DNA from: an uncultured Marinicella sp.
GTDB taxonomy: Bacteria; Pseudomonadota; Gammaproteobacteria; Xanthomonadales; Marinicellaceae
Direction: 5' to 3'
Assembly: GCA_947502925.1 (NCBI GenBank)
Contig: CANNBS010000007.1
Location: 62,001 to 126,000, forward strand
Length of the DNA stretch: 64,000 bases
Part shown: positions 35,294-42,685 of the stretch, in pieces
Layout: each line of letters starts with the position of its first letter
How positions within the stretch are numbered: the first letter of the stretch is position 1
Notes under the pieces: generated by a model
Told to the model about the DNA's origin: nothing
Database searches by the model: none
The model's input: the letters and a program-made list of their open reading frames with translations, nothing else
Program-made: the position numbers and the translations under genes

Positions 35294-36170
35294 GTTCAAT
35301 GTGACGTTGGCTAAATGGTTTTGCCGCTTGCCTTTAGCCTGGCAGCTGGCATGTGGTCGAACACTCGGTCGATTATTCTACTGGCTACCCAATCGCCGCA
35401 AACGCATTGCCGCCATTAATCTTAAATTATGTTTCCCAAATCATATAAATCATAATTCCTTATTGAAAGCTAATTTAATGGCCACCGGTCAGGGTGTGAC
35501 TGAAATGTTGGCGGCCTTGTGGTTTGAGCCCAATGACTTATCCGAACAAACCATGTCACGCTTTACGTTTTCGGGCTTTGAGAACCTTGAAGAAGTCCTT
35601 AACCAGGGCAGTGGCTGTTTACTGCTCAGCTGTCACACCACTTCCATCGAATGGGGCATTCGTGGTCTCAATGAAAAATTAAGGGGTTTAAATCTACCCG
35701 TCGGCCATATGCTGGCACGCCAACACAATAATAAAGACCTCGAAGCCCATTTAGAACAGGCGCGCCTGGGTTTTGTCGAAAAAGTCATCGATAAGAAAAA
35801 CATTCGCTCTTTATTGCAATCCATCAAATCAGGCCACCCGGTCTATTACGCCCCGGACCAGAACTTTTCCTATAAAGTAAAATTCGCTCAATTTTTCGGC
35901 CGCCCCGCCGCCACCACCACCGGCACCCAAAACCTCGCCAAAAAAGGCGTCAAAGTCGTCCCCTGGTTCTGCTTCAGAACCGGCCCCGCGCAATGGCACA
36001 TCGACATCCTCCCTGAAATGTACAAACTCGGGCAGGTGGATGAAACCACCGCCGCCATCCAAATCAACCAACTCTTCGAACACCAAATCAATCAACACCC
36101 CGAACAATACCTTTGGGTCCACCGAAGATTTAAGAATCAGCCTGAGGGTTACCAGAATCCTTATAAATAA
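35268..36170 (+). CDS. Lysophospholipid/lipid A acyltransferase (LpxL/HtrB family)
   Basis: A 300-residue inner-membrane enzyme that moves an acyl chain from acyl-ACP to Kdo2-lipid IVA or a related acceptor. The catalytic HX4E motif is in LSCHTTSIEWG near residue 121; YYAPDQNF near 182 and the C-terminal YLWVHRRFKNQPEG are family signatures, and AINLKLCFP near the N-terminus is also typical. It overlaps the glycosyltransferase by 26 bases. The last third has unusually C-rich codon use compared with the first part, a local feature of the sequence. Confidence 0.92.
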   Translation: MSFNSVKTKFNVTLAKWFCRLPLAWQLACGRTLGRLFYWLPNRRKRIAAINLKLCFPNHINHNSLLKANLMATGQGVTEMLAALWFEPNDLSEQTMSRFTFSGFENLEEVLNQGSGCLLLSCHTTSIEWGIRGLNEKLRGLNLPVGHMLARQHNNKDLEAHLEQARLGFVEKVIDKKNIRSLLQSIKSGHPVYYAPDQNFSYKVKFAQFFGRPAATTTGTQNLAKKGVKVVPWFCFRTGPAQWHIDILPEMYKLGQVDETTAAIQINQLFEHQINQHPEQYLWVHRRFKNQPEGYQNPYK

Positions 36171-36230
36171 GTCTTATTTAATGCGTTCCCATTGTTAAGG
36201 ACTGTGAAATAACGTTCGAACCAAGTCAAC

Positions 36231-36263
36231 AAATTCCCCTCTTGAGAGGGGCCAGGGGTGTGT
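36231..36263. repeat. Short palindromic repeat CCCCTCTTGAGAGGGG with GGGGTGTGT tail
   Basis: A perfect 16-base palindrome (CCCCTCTT/GAGAGGGG with a small offset) followed by CCAGGGGTGTGTTT. This motif is seen as a dispersed intergenic repeat in many proteobacteria; only one copy is in the window. Confidence 0.5.
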
Positions 36264-36268
36264 TTGGC

Positions 36269-36298
36269 TCGTTCCCATGCGCTGCGTGGGAACGCATC
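36269..36298 (-). repeat. REP-like palindrome, intact copy
   Basis: CTCGTTCCCATGCG and CGTGGGAACGCAT give a 30-base hairpin. It is the reverse complement of the degenerate copy at 8884-8913 and belongs to the common GTTCCCACG palindrome family. It marks the left edge of the accessory stretch. Confidence 0.7.
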
Positions 36299-36330
36299 AC
36301 CATCAGTTTGGACTCTGCTATAATTATAAA

Positions 36331-36370
36331 TTTAACTCGGGCCGTGCTGTTTTAAAGCAGGGGTCGTTCC
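36331..36370 (+). promoter_or_regulatory. Leader element A, similar to element B at 36987
   Basis: TTTAACTCGGGCCGTGCT, then AAGCAGGGGTCGTT. The same order of blocks is found before the next gene (element B). It sits 16 bases upstream of the start of the DUF4287 gene and can form an imperfect GC-rich hairpin around a TTTTAA loop. No known riboswitch is recognised. Confidence 0.45.
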
Positions 36371-36385
36371 TTAAAGGTGATAACA

Positions 36386-36928
36386 ATGGATAAAGCGCTT
36401 AAAACCATGGTCGATAATATGCCTGACAAAACAGGAAAAAGTCTTGATGAATGGATTGAAATTTTAAATGGAAAAAATTTTGATAAGCATTCACAGGCCG
36501 TCAAGTTTCTAAAGGACACCCATAACGTTACCTATGGATATGCCAACACCATTGTGACACTCTCTAAAGAAAATTCAGAAGAGCCGGTTGATTTGGTGAG
36601 TGCTCAGTACGCCGGTAAGGAATCGCTGAAACCCCTTTACGATAGTTTAATCGCTTTCGTGGAGTCGCTCGGCAAGGATGTCACAATAACCCCTAAAAAA
36701 ACCAGCGTCAGTATCATCAGAAAGCATCAGTTTGCCTTAATCAAACCGGCGACAAAATCACGCATCGACCTGGGCTTAAAGCTCAAAGGCATCGAGCCGC
36801 AGGGCATCTTAGAACCGTCCGGACCTTTTGGTACGATGTGTACTCACAGAATACAATTAAAACAGCCGGCAGATATTAATGACGAAGTCACCGGCTGGCT
36901 AACCAGAGCATATAATATGTCGATTTAG
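36386..36928 (+). CDS. DUF4287/DUF5655 domain protein
   Basis: A 180-residue cytoplasmic protein. The N-terminal DUF4287 (about 1-60) has NMPDKTGKSLDEWIEIL and GYANTIVTL; the DUF5655 part (about 70-178) has YAGKESLKPLYDSLIAFVES and TPKKTSVSIIRKHQFALI, then SRIDLGLKLKG. Function unknown; the family is common in soil and marine bacteria and may bind nucleic acid or small ligands. The ATG at 36386 has AAAGGTG at good spacing; a GTG nine bases earlier is less likely. It is the first of several small unrelated genes in an accessory stretch. Confidence 0.85.
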   Translation: MDKALKTMVDNMPDKTGKSLDEWIEILNGKNFDKHSQAVKFLKDTHNVTYGYANTIVTLSKENSEEPVDLVSAQYAGKESLKPLYDSLIAFVESLGKDVTITPKKTSVSIIRKHQFALIKPATKSRIDLGLKLKGIEPQGILEPSGPFGTMCTHRIQLKQPADINDEVTGWLTRAYNMSI

Positions 36929-36986
36929 GCAAAAGGTTCAGTGGATTGTTAAAGGGTATTGAGCCTTTTTGTTGATTAATTAAAAT

Positions 36987-37024
36987 TTTAACCGGACCAC
37001 GCTATATTTTAGCTGGGGCCATTA
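36987..37024 (+). promoter_or_regulatory. Leader element B, similar to element A at 36331
   Basis: TTTTAACCGGACCACGCT, then TTAGCTGGGGCCATTAA. Aligned with element A it keeps TTTAAC, CGG-CC, GCT, AGC-GGGG and C-TT in the same spacing. It stands 30 bases before the next start codon. Confidence 0.45.
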
Positions 37025-37053
37025 ACTTATAGAAACTATTGAGAGATAAATAA

Positions 37054-37434
37054 TTGGATCACTATACGATTTTAAAAAAATATGGAATGAATTCTGTGCC
37101 TGAAGCATACGAAACTTCTCTTGCATTTTTTCATGAAATTAATAATACAATCTTTGATGAAGATACGCCTTTCATAGAAGAAGCCTCCACTATCAGCCAG
37201 AATTCAGATGATATTGAAGCAATGATAAAGTGTAAGCTCGTAATTTCCGCTGATAAAGATATTGGTTATGCAGCCAACTACCTGTTAGCTAAATGGTATA
37301 AGTCATTAAGTTATAGCTCACCACTTTTTGAGCGAATTGATCGATTTGTTGAAGAAAACGGTCAACGGGTGGAAATTTTCACGTTCAAAGAAGGATGTGG
37401 TTGTTCTTTTGTGTTTTTGCTCAATTATAAATAA
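37054..37434 (+). CDS. Hypothetical protein (126 residues)
   Basis: No family recognised. The frame starts at TTG 37054 with GAGAG eight bases upstream. The product is acidic and helical, with FFHEINNTIFDEDTPFIEEA, a segment IGYAANYLLAKWYKSL, and a C-terminus holding CGCSFVFLLNYK. No signal peptide. AT-rich, unlike the core genes. The gap after it (37435-37662) holds a hairpin with arms TTATGCTTGAGC/GCTCAGCATAA and a TTAAAGGGTACTGA block that is also present after the previous gene. Confidence 0.6.
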   Translation: MDHYTILKKYGMNSVPEAYETSLAFFHEINNTIFDEDTPFIEEASTISQNSDDIEAMIKCKLVISADKDIGYAANYLLAKWYKSLSYSSPLFERIDRFVEENGQRVEIFTFKEGCGCSFVFLLNYK

Positions 37435-37662
37435 AGCCATTATGCTTGAGCTGTAAGCGCTTGGCTCAGCATAATTAAATGTAATCAGAATTTGTGGTTT
37501 TGGTTATTAAAGGGTACTGACTTCTTTAATACATAAATCACACAAAAACATCTGTTTTATGGCTAAATATGGCATAAATTTACCCAATCAGCCCATTTTT
37601 ACCCTTCATTTTGATATAGAATGTGTGTTTAATAAGTTGTTAGTTTTAAAAAAGGGACTTCT

Positions 37663-38304
37663 GTGCCACATCATTTACAGAAAAAGTTATCCGTTCCTAT
37701 CGAACGTGAATACGAAGCTTGGATAATTCAGGGTATCGAAAATTATCTAAATTCGCTGGGAGTGAGGTATGAGGTTTGGGCAGTATCACCGCAAGATGAA
37801 ACCGTATGGCCTTCAGATCAGTCTTTGTTTGTACATTCAAAACTGATTGGTTTACAGATGAAGCAGGCCAAGATGGCGTCTGGGCCAGTCTCCACCGACA
37901 GACTCAAGTGGTCTTTACACCAACCAGCAGGACAGTTTGAGTTAATTCAGCTACATTCAGAGATTTTTTATTGCCTACCAACGTTCATTAACCGAGATCT
38001 GCGTCACTCGGCGCTAGACCATTGTTTGTTTTGGCGTCCCAGGGCGGATAGGGATTATAACGTTTGGTTCGACAATGCCGCTGCAAAAACACCCTATAAA
38101 TCCGAAAAAAACGCCATGAGATGGGGTGCTTTCTACGAGTCCATAATTTCGTGTGATTCCGGAATTTATGTCGAGAACGAGAGTCAGGCGATGGAGCGTG
38201 TTGAAAATATACGGCGGGACTTTTACGATTTCGTGTACCTTCGAGAGAAGAATGCTTCAGCAGAATCGCACCTTTATCTCTTTTCAATCGGACTGCAAAG
38301 CTAA
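37663..38304 (+). CDS. Hypothetical protein in a probable integron gene cassette
   Basis: A 213-residue soluble protein from GTG 37663 (MPHHLQKKLSVPIEREYEAW), with a GGGAC ribosome binding site. No family recognised with certainty. A stretch running Asp, then KLIGLQMKQAK, resembles the D...QxK core of some restriction-type nucleases, but the rest gives no support. Trp, Tyr and Arg are frequent. The stop codon lies at the start of an attC site, and a GTTAG half-site stands 24 bases before the start codon, so the gene is bounded as cassettes are. Its role is unknown. Confidence 0.68.
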   Translation: MPHHLQKKLSVPIEREYEAWIIQGIENYLNSLGVRYEVWAVSPQDETVWPSDQSLFVHSKLIGLQMKQAKMASGPVSTDRLKWSLHQPAGQFELIQLHSEIFYCLPTFINRDLRHSALDHCLFWRPRADRDYNVWFDNAAAKTPYKSEKNAMRWGAFYESIISCDSGIYVENESQAMERVENIRRDFYDFVYLREKNASAESHLYLFSIGLQS

Positions 38305-38357
38305 CAATTCGCGTCACTCGGACGCACTAAAGTGCGCCGGTGCGCCCTGGCGTTAAG
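38300..38357 (+). repeat. Integron attC recombination site
   Basis: A 58-base site in the normal orientation. The left end is GCTAACAA and the right end GCGTTAAGT, which fits the GTTRRRY core. The arms between them pair as GCGTCACTCGGACGCACT (38311-38328) against AGTGCGCCGGTGCGC: a 15-bp stem with three unpaired bases (T, T, A) on one side only, the extrahelical bases used by integrase to choose the strand. It starts at the stop codon of the preceding gene. No intI and no second attC are visible. Confidence 0.85.
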
Positions 38358-38409
38358 TTCAGGCCATAAAATAGATACCAATTAAAATTATAAATATTAA
38401 GGCAGATAA

Positions 38410-38441
38410 CAGATTAAAATGTAATCCAGCATTTTAATCTG
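38410..38441 (+). repeat. Perfect 12-bp inverted repeat before the next gene
   Basis: CAGATTAAAATG and CATTTTAATCTG around an 8-base loop, followed by AGGGG and, 16 bases after the repeat, the ATG at 38457. It could be an operator or a leader hairpin close to the ribosome binding site. Confidence 0.55.
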
Positions 38442-38456
38442 AGGGGCTTCGGTCTT

Positions 38457-39122
38457 ATGAACGACATTGAAAATAAAAACCAGGACGAACATGCTCAATC
38501 AATTGATGTGAGAGAATCAATTGATATTAAAGAATCGATTATAGAAATTGAAAATAGGTTTTTAAAGCTGGCCTCTATTCAGACAATACTTTCTGTTGCG
38601 GCTGTTTTCACCGGAGCGATTGCGCTTTATGCTGCATTAACTGAATCACATGCTGTTCGAAAACAAACCGCGGCATCTGTTTGGCCTTATGTGCAGACCG
38701 TCATTAATGATACAAACACCAGTGAATCGGCTTACATAAAAATATCGCTGAATAATGTCGGTGTCGGACCGGCCAAGATGCAAGGCGTCTTATTACATTA
38801 TAAAGGCGAGTTTATGCGTGATTGGGATTCTTTTATCCGGCGATTAGATGATAACGCTGAATTGGGCGTGACCTATGGGAAAAGTGATGTCTATGATCGG
38901 GTTCTGGCACCGGAAGAATCCCTGGTTATATTTCAAACCAGTGAACGCAAGCTGGTGCAGCGATTGCAAGATACGATATACCAGGGAGAACTTGGATTGA
39001 GTTATTGCTATTGCTCTATATTTGATGACTGCTGGCTGAAACCGCTTCCTGATTCAGAGGGCAAGCAAAAAATACAGTCTATTGATCAGTGCCCTGACAA
39101 CGCGGATGATAATTTACTATAA
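38457..39122 (+). CDS. Membrane-anchored hypothetical protein (221 residues)
   Basis: No family recognised. A charged N-terminal region with a repeated IDVRESIDIKESI pattern (about 17-30) leads into one transmembrane helix (about 46-63, ILSVAAVFTGAIALYAAL). The rest is a soluble beta-rich domain with IKISLNNVGVGPAKMQGVL and late Cys residues (YCYCS, DDCW, QCPD), which points to an oxidising compartment if it faces the periplasm. The type of layout (short helix, then GVGPA-like domain) is seen in many uncharacterised stress or surface proteins. Confidence 0.7.
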   Translation: MNDIENKNQDEHAQSIDVRESIDIKESIIEIENRFLKLASIQTILSVAAVFTGAIALYAALTESHAVRKQTAASVWPYVQTVINDTNTSESAYIKISLNNVGVGPAKMQGVLLHYKGEFMRDWDSFIRRLDDNAELGVTYGKSDVYDRVLAPEESLVIFQTSERKLVQRLQDTIYQGELGLSYCYCSIFDDCWLKPLPDSEGKQKIQSIDQCPDNADDNLL

Positions 39123-39134
39123 CCTTTGTTAAAA

Positions 39135-39155
39135 GGTGGGCAGAGCCCACCCTAC
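39135..39155. repeat. GGGCAGAGCCCACCCTAC repeat, copy 1
   Basis: A 21-base unit holding the small palindrome GTGGGCAGAGCCCAC. A second copy with one difference lies 53 bases on. Such units are scattered in intergenic DNA of many proteobacteria. Confidence 0.65.
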
Positions 39156-39187
39156 AAGTCTGCGCCGGTCAGTGAATCAAGTTAGAA

Positions 39188-39208
39188 GATGGGCAGAGCC
39201 CACCCTAC
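39188..39208. repeat. GGGCAGAGCCCACCCTAC repeat, copy 2
   Basis: Identical to copy 1 except GAT for GGT at its start. The pair closes the accessory stretch before the phospholipase D-like gene. Confidence 0.65.
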
Positions 39209-39235
39209 GTCTTTTACTCGGTCCAGAACAAATCT

Positions 39236-40693
39236 TTAAAACGTCGATAAACCAGTGAATTCCATCAACCGATAACGCCAGTAGCGCCAGCGGCTGTCAT
39301 CGGCGTAGTATTCATACGGTCGGCTGAAGTTTTGATTGGGGGCGTTGTACCAGCGTAATTCGAAAAAAGCACTGGCGTCTTGGATGGCGGGTGTGGCGGG
39401 GTCGCCATACAGAACAACATTGGTTTCGAGGTTTAAATTATCGAGGTTTCGGCGGGTGAAGTTGGCGGAGCCGAGTAGTAATTCGGCCGAGTTGTCGGCT
39501 CGCCGGGTCAGCATCAGTTTGCTGTGGCATTGTTCGCCGTGGGTGTCGCACCAGCGGATGGGAATGCCTGCTTGATGGAGTTCTAAAGCGACCTGGCGGT
39601 TGGGGATGCCATTTTTCTTTTTGCCAAAAGCGTCTTCGCTGGGGTCGAGTAAGATACGCAGGTCGGCACCGCGTTTGTGGGCGTTGATAAGGGCTTGAAT
39701 AATGTCGCGGTGTGAGAGGTAAAAGATGGCCAGATCGATGCGGTCACCTTGCTGAGTGTTGTTTAAAGTTTGAATAACGTAGTCACGGATTTTCGCTTCG
39801 GTGAGAATTTGGAGTTTGGGTGATGCGGCAGAAGTCAGGATGGTCTTTTGGCTTGTTGGCAAAGGTTTTATGTGGTTATCGGAAAAATTAATGACCGCTT
39901 GTTCCGTGGCCAGTAAATCGCGGACGCCCGAGCCCATAAACTCAAGGGCGACATTGCCATGGGCGCTGCTGGCGTCGTGGGGATTGCCGGATGTGATCAG
40001 GCCGAGCAGCCCCTGATCTGTGTCCACCACCAGGGTTTTTCGGTGGTTGGCTTTAAAGTTGATGAGTTTTAGCCAGGTTCTTAAGGTGACTTTGTCTGAT
40101 CCCACCGGGTTCGGCAGCCAGCCACCGTCGCTCGAATTCCCCAGCCATTGACAGCACAGGCGCCAGAAGCCTGACCATATTGGGTTAGAATCCCGCAGGC
40201 GATTCAGGTCAGTCATCACGACCTCAATACCGGCTTCGCGCAAGGCCTTAAATCGTGGCGATTCAAGGCCGCCATATAAATGATTGATGGGATCGGTAAT
40301 CAGCACAATACGCAGATCTGGGACTTGTGTTTTGCGCCGGATCAGGGCTGTTGTAAGCTGTTCGGATAAGGGCCGTAAATTAGGATCATTTTTGTTCGCC
40401 GCTGTATCACCGGCAAAGTCATTATATAAAAACATATCCAGCACAATCAGTCGTTCCGCCCGGTTAATTAATTCAAAAATCCGATTAAAAATCCGCTGAT
40501 CGGTGTGCCGGACATCGTTGTCATTCACCCAGGTGTAGTCGGCCAGAAAGCGCACGTTCTCAACCGGCAGCGCCGGTGTCGCCACACTGATGCCCGGTGG
40601 CAGCGGTTTATAGCTGTGATAGAGGCCCAGGCTAATCCAGATCAGGCATACAACCAACAGCAACCAACGAATCATTCGCTTAGATTTTTTCAT
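39236..40693 (-). CDS. Phospholipase D-like protein
   Basis: A 485-residue protein anchored by an N-terminal helix (about 9-27). It has the two HKD motifs of the PLD superfamily: HRKTLVVDTDQGLLG with GLITSGN near 217-240, and HSKLMLTRRADN with LLLGSANFTRR near 388-415. The second lacks the usual Asp six residues after Lys in exact position. Members include cardiolipin synthases and nucleases; the N-terminal anchor and lack of a cardiolipin-synthase helix pair point to a periplasmic phosphodiesterase (inference). The gene is alone on its strand. Confidence 0.85.
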   Translation of the reverse strand: MKKSKRMIRWLLLVVCLIWISLGLYHSYKPLPPGISVATPALPVENVRFLADYTWVNDNDVRHTDQRIFNRIFELINRAERLIVLDMFLYNDFAGDTAANKNDPNLRPLSEQLTTALIRRKTQVPDLRIVLITDPINHLYGGLESPRFKALREAGIEVVMTDLNRLRDSNPIWSGFWRLCCQWLGNSSDGGWLPNPVGSDKVTLRTWLKLINFKANHRKTLVVDTDQGLLGLITSGNPHDASSAHGNVALEFMGSGVRDLLATEQAVINFSDNHIKPLPTSQKTILTSAASPKLQILTEAKIRDYVIQTLNNTQQGDRIDLAIFYLSHRDIIQALINAHKRGADLRILLDPSEDAFGKKKNGIPNRQVALELHQAGIPIRWCDTHGEQCHSKLMLTRRADNSAELLLGSANFTRRNLDNLNLETNVVLYGDPATPAIQDASAFFELRWYNAPNQNFSRPYEYYADDSRWRYWRYRLMEFTGLSTF

Positions 40694-40882
40694 GCAATTA
40701 TTCTAACTGAATTTTTATAACCATAAGCATAAAAACCCAAAGAAAGTAAATAATCATCACGTCACAAATAAATATCATGACTGTGATAGGATAAAATCAT
40801 TCATTCATGGCATGTCGCTATGAAGCCGATGATTTTTGGTTTAACAGTAAAAGCTGACAACCACTTTATATGAGGATAGATA

Positions 40883-41572
40883 ATGACGAAACGTGAACAG
40901 CTCTATTTATACGAAGAAATTATGTTATTAGCGTTGCGTGATGAAAAAGGGACACTGGCCATCGGTTTTGTTGAGCAGCTGGTGGCGGGTGCCGTGCTGG
41001 CTGAGTTGTTGCTTGAGGCCAGAATTTCTGTCGAGGATTCGGAAAAACAATTAGTCAGCTTGGATGACAGCCAGCCGTTTGGAGATCCTATTATCGATGA
41101 ATGTCTGGAGACAATGGCGGTGGGTAAACAGTGCGCCTCATTGAAAACCTGGGTCAGCCGATTGGCCCGGATAAAAAACCTGAAGCATAATGTTGCGCGA
41201 CAACTTTGTCATCGTAAGATCCTTCGCGCTGATGAAGATAAGGTGTTGTTTGTTTTTAACCGGCGTGTTTATCCGGAAATCGATCCGGTGCCCGAACAAC
41301 AGATTATCGAGCGTTTGAAAGCGGCCATTTTTACGGATCGTGAACCGTTGGATCCGCGGACAGTGGTGTTAATTTCTCTGGCCAATGGCTCGGAATTATT
41401 GCGTCAGACTTTTGGACGCAAAGAGTTAAAGCCGCGCCAACAACGCATTGAACAAATCGTTCATGGCGAGCTGACCGGAAACGCAACAAAAGAGGTTATC
41501 GAAGCCTGTCAAACCGCGGCTATGGTGGCGGCCATTATGCCGGCGGTTATCGTAACAACGGTGAATAGCTGA
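40883..41572 (+). CDS. GPP34/GOLPH3-family protein
   Basis: A 229-residue helical protein related to Golgi phosphoprotein 3. It starts LYLYEEIMLLALRDEKGTL, the family's first helix, and has VAGAVLAELLLEARI near 31-45 and DPRTVVLISLANGSELLRQTF near 152-172. Eukaryotic members bind PI4P at membranes; bacterial ones are uncharacterised. No signal peptide. It precedes a group of small membrane genes on the same strand. A weak hairpin (GAACG and CGTTC arms, 41589-41608) follows it. Confidence 0.85.
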   Translation: MTKREQLYLYEEIMLLALRDEKGTLAIGFVEQLVAGAVLAELLLEARISVEDSEKQLVSLDDSQPFGDPIIDECLETMAVGKQCASLKTWVSRLARIKNLKHNVARQLCHRKILRADEDKVLFVFNRRVYPEIDPVPEQQIIERLKAAIFTDREPLDPRTVVLISLANGSELLRQTFGRKELKPRQQRIEQIVHGELTGNATKEVIEACQTAAMVAAIMPAVIVTTVNS

Positions 41573-41588
41573 TTTATTTTCTGGTTTT

Positions 41589-41611
41589 GAACGGTTTTGA
41601 AAACGTTCTTT
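41589..41611 (+). terminator. Weak terminator-like hairpin after the GPP34 gene
   Basis: GAACGgTTTT and AAAACGTTC pair, with one unpaired G on the left arm, then TTT. The stem is AT-rich and the T-run short, so termination would be partial. Confidence 0.35.
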
Positions 41612-41662
41612 ATACTTATGGATCTGATGGTTAAACTAACTCAAAGAAAGTCGCCTTGAATA

Positions 41663-42079
41663 ATGCCTGATATACGTTTTATAAACGGTTTAATTTTTAT
41701 TTTTGCTGTGGTTGTGATGGTTATCGTGCTCGGTGCCTGTGACATGCGGAACGAGCAAAGTATGGAAGTCACAGCCACCGCGTATACCATGCGTGAAGCG
41801 GAAACCAAAAAAGGCAACATTGGTTTAGCGGCCTGGGGCGATCAGCTGGTGCCGGGCATGAAAGTGATTGCTGTCTCAAGGGATTTAATTCCAAAAGGCT
41901 TAACGCACGAAACAAAAGTCAGCATTGATGGCCTGCCGGGTACCTATGTGGTGCGGGATAAAATGAACAGGCGCTGGCAGAATAAAATTGATATCTTTAT
42001 GGGTAAGGACGTTAAAGCGGCGCGCCGGTGGGGAAAGCGAAAGGTCGTTATTCGGTGGTTTGAGGAAAAGAGTGATTAA
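41663..42079 (+). CDS. 3D (Asp-Asp-Asp) domain lipoprotein
   Basis: A 138-residue exported protein. The signal sequence ends VLGAC, so it is probably a lipoprotein with Cys near 29. The remaining part is a 3D domain as in MltA C-termini and YabE/RpfB-type proteins: VTATAYTM, LAAWGDQLVPGMKVIAVS, VRDKMNRRWQNKIDIFMG, with Asp residues at the expected places. The fold is a double-psi barrel that in MltA cleaves peptidoglycan glycan strands. Activity of this short form is unproven. Confidence 0.85.
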   Translation: MPDIRFINGLIFIFAVVVMVIVLGACDMRNEQSMEVTATAYTMREAETKKGNIGLAAWGDQLVPGMKVIAVSRDLIPKGLTHETKVSIDGLPGTYVVRDKMNRRWQNKIDIFMGKDVKAARRWGKRKVVIRWFEEKSD

Positions 42080-42110
42080 ATCAGTTTAAGTAAATTAGAG
42101 GTGAGATGAT

Positions 42111-42680
42111 ATGTGGTTATTGATTACAGGTTTGGTGTTGTTTTTGGGGATCCATTCGATTTCCATTGTGGCTTTGTCATTGCGCGATAAAATGGCCGCA
42201 AAAAGTGAGCTGGGCTGGAAACTGTTTTACAGTCTTGTATCACTGGTCGGTATTGTTCTTATTGTGAAAGGCTATGCCGATCTCAGGCAGACGTCCACTG
42301 TTTTGTATGCCACGCCGCTGTGGATGCGGCATGTGGCGGCGACTTTATTGTTGCCTGTTTTTGTTCTTTTTCTGGTGTCGTATTTCCCCGGACGTATTAA
42401 AAATGTGATTAAGCATCCGCAATTACTGGCGGTGATGCTTTGGGCGGTGGCACATTTACTGGTGAACGGGACAATGGCCGATGTTATTTTGTTTGGATCG
42501 TTTCTGATTTGGGCAATCGCCGATCGCATCTCTATGATAAACCGCGTCAGCCGACCGGTACCGGGTGTGCCAAAATCCAACCTTAACGATGTTATTGTGA
42601 TTGTAGCGGGTTTGGCTTTATATCTGATGATGGCATTTTGGTGGCATGAACTGTTGTTTGGGGTTAGACCGTTTGTTTAA
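42111..42680 (+). CDS. NnrU family membrane protein
   Basis: A 189-residue inner-membrane protein with five or six helices. It begins MWLLITGLVLFLGIHSISI and has HVAATLLLPVFVLFLVSYFPGR in the centre, followed by HPQLLAVMLWAVAHLLVNG, the NnrU signature with conserved His residues. NnrU was first seen near denitrification genes, but most members, like this one, are not; the role is unknown. The next gene starts five bases after its stop. Confidence 0.9.
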   Translation: MWLLITGLVLFLGIHSISIVALSLRDKMAAKSELGWKLFYSLVSLVGIVLIVKGYADLRQTSTVLYATPLWMRHVAATLLLPVFVLFLVSYFPGRIKNVIKHPQLLAVMLWAVAHLLVNGTMADVILFGSFLIWAIADRISMINRVSRPVPGVPKSNLNDVIVIVAGLALYLMMAFWWHELLFGVRPFV

Positions 42681-42685
42681 CTGCT

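Noticed and set aside
35829-36122. A minus-strand Gly/Val-rich open frame inside the acyltransferase gene
   Set aside because: It is produced by the C-rich codon use of the acyltransferase on the other strand.
36300-36385. A riboswitch before the DUF4287 gene
   Set aside because: The leader is short, and its blocks match no riboswitch class known to me; it matches only the second local element.
37435-37662. A second attC after the 126-residue gene
   Set aside because: The hairpin TTATGCTTGAGC/GCTCAGCATAA has one bulge but no GTTRRRY core and no matching left end.
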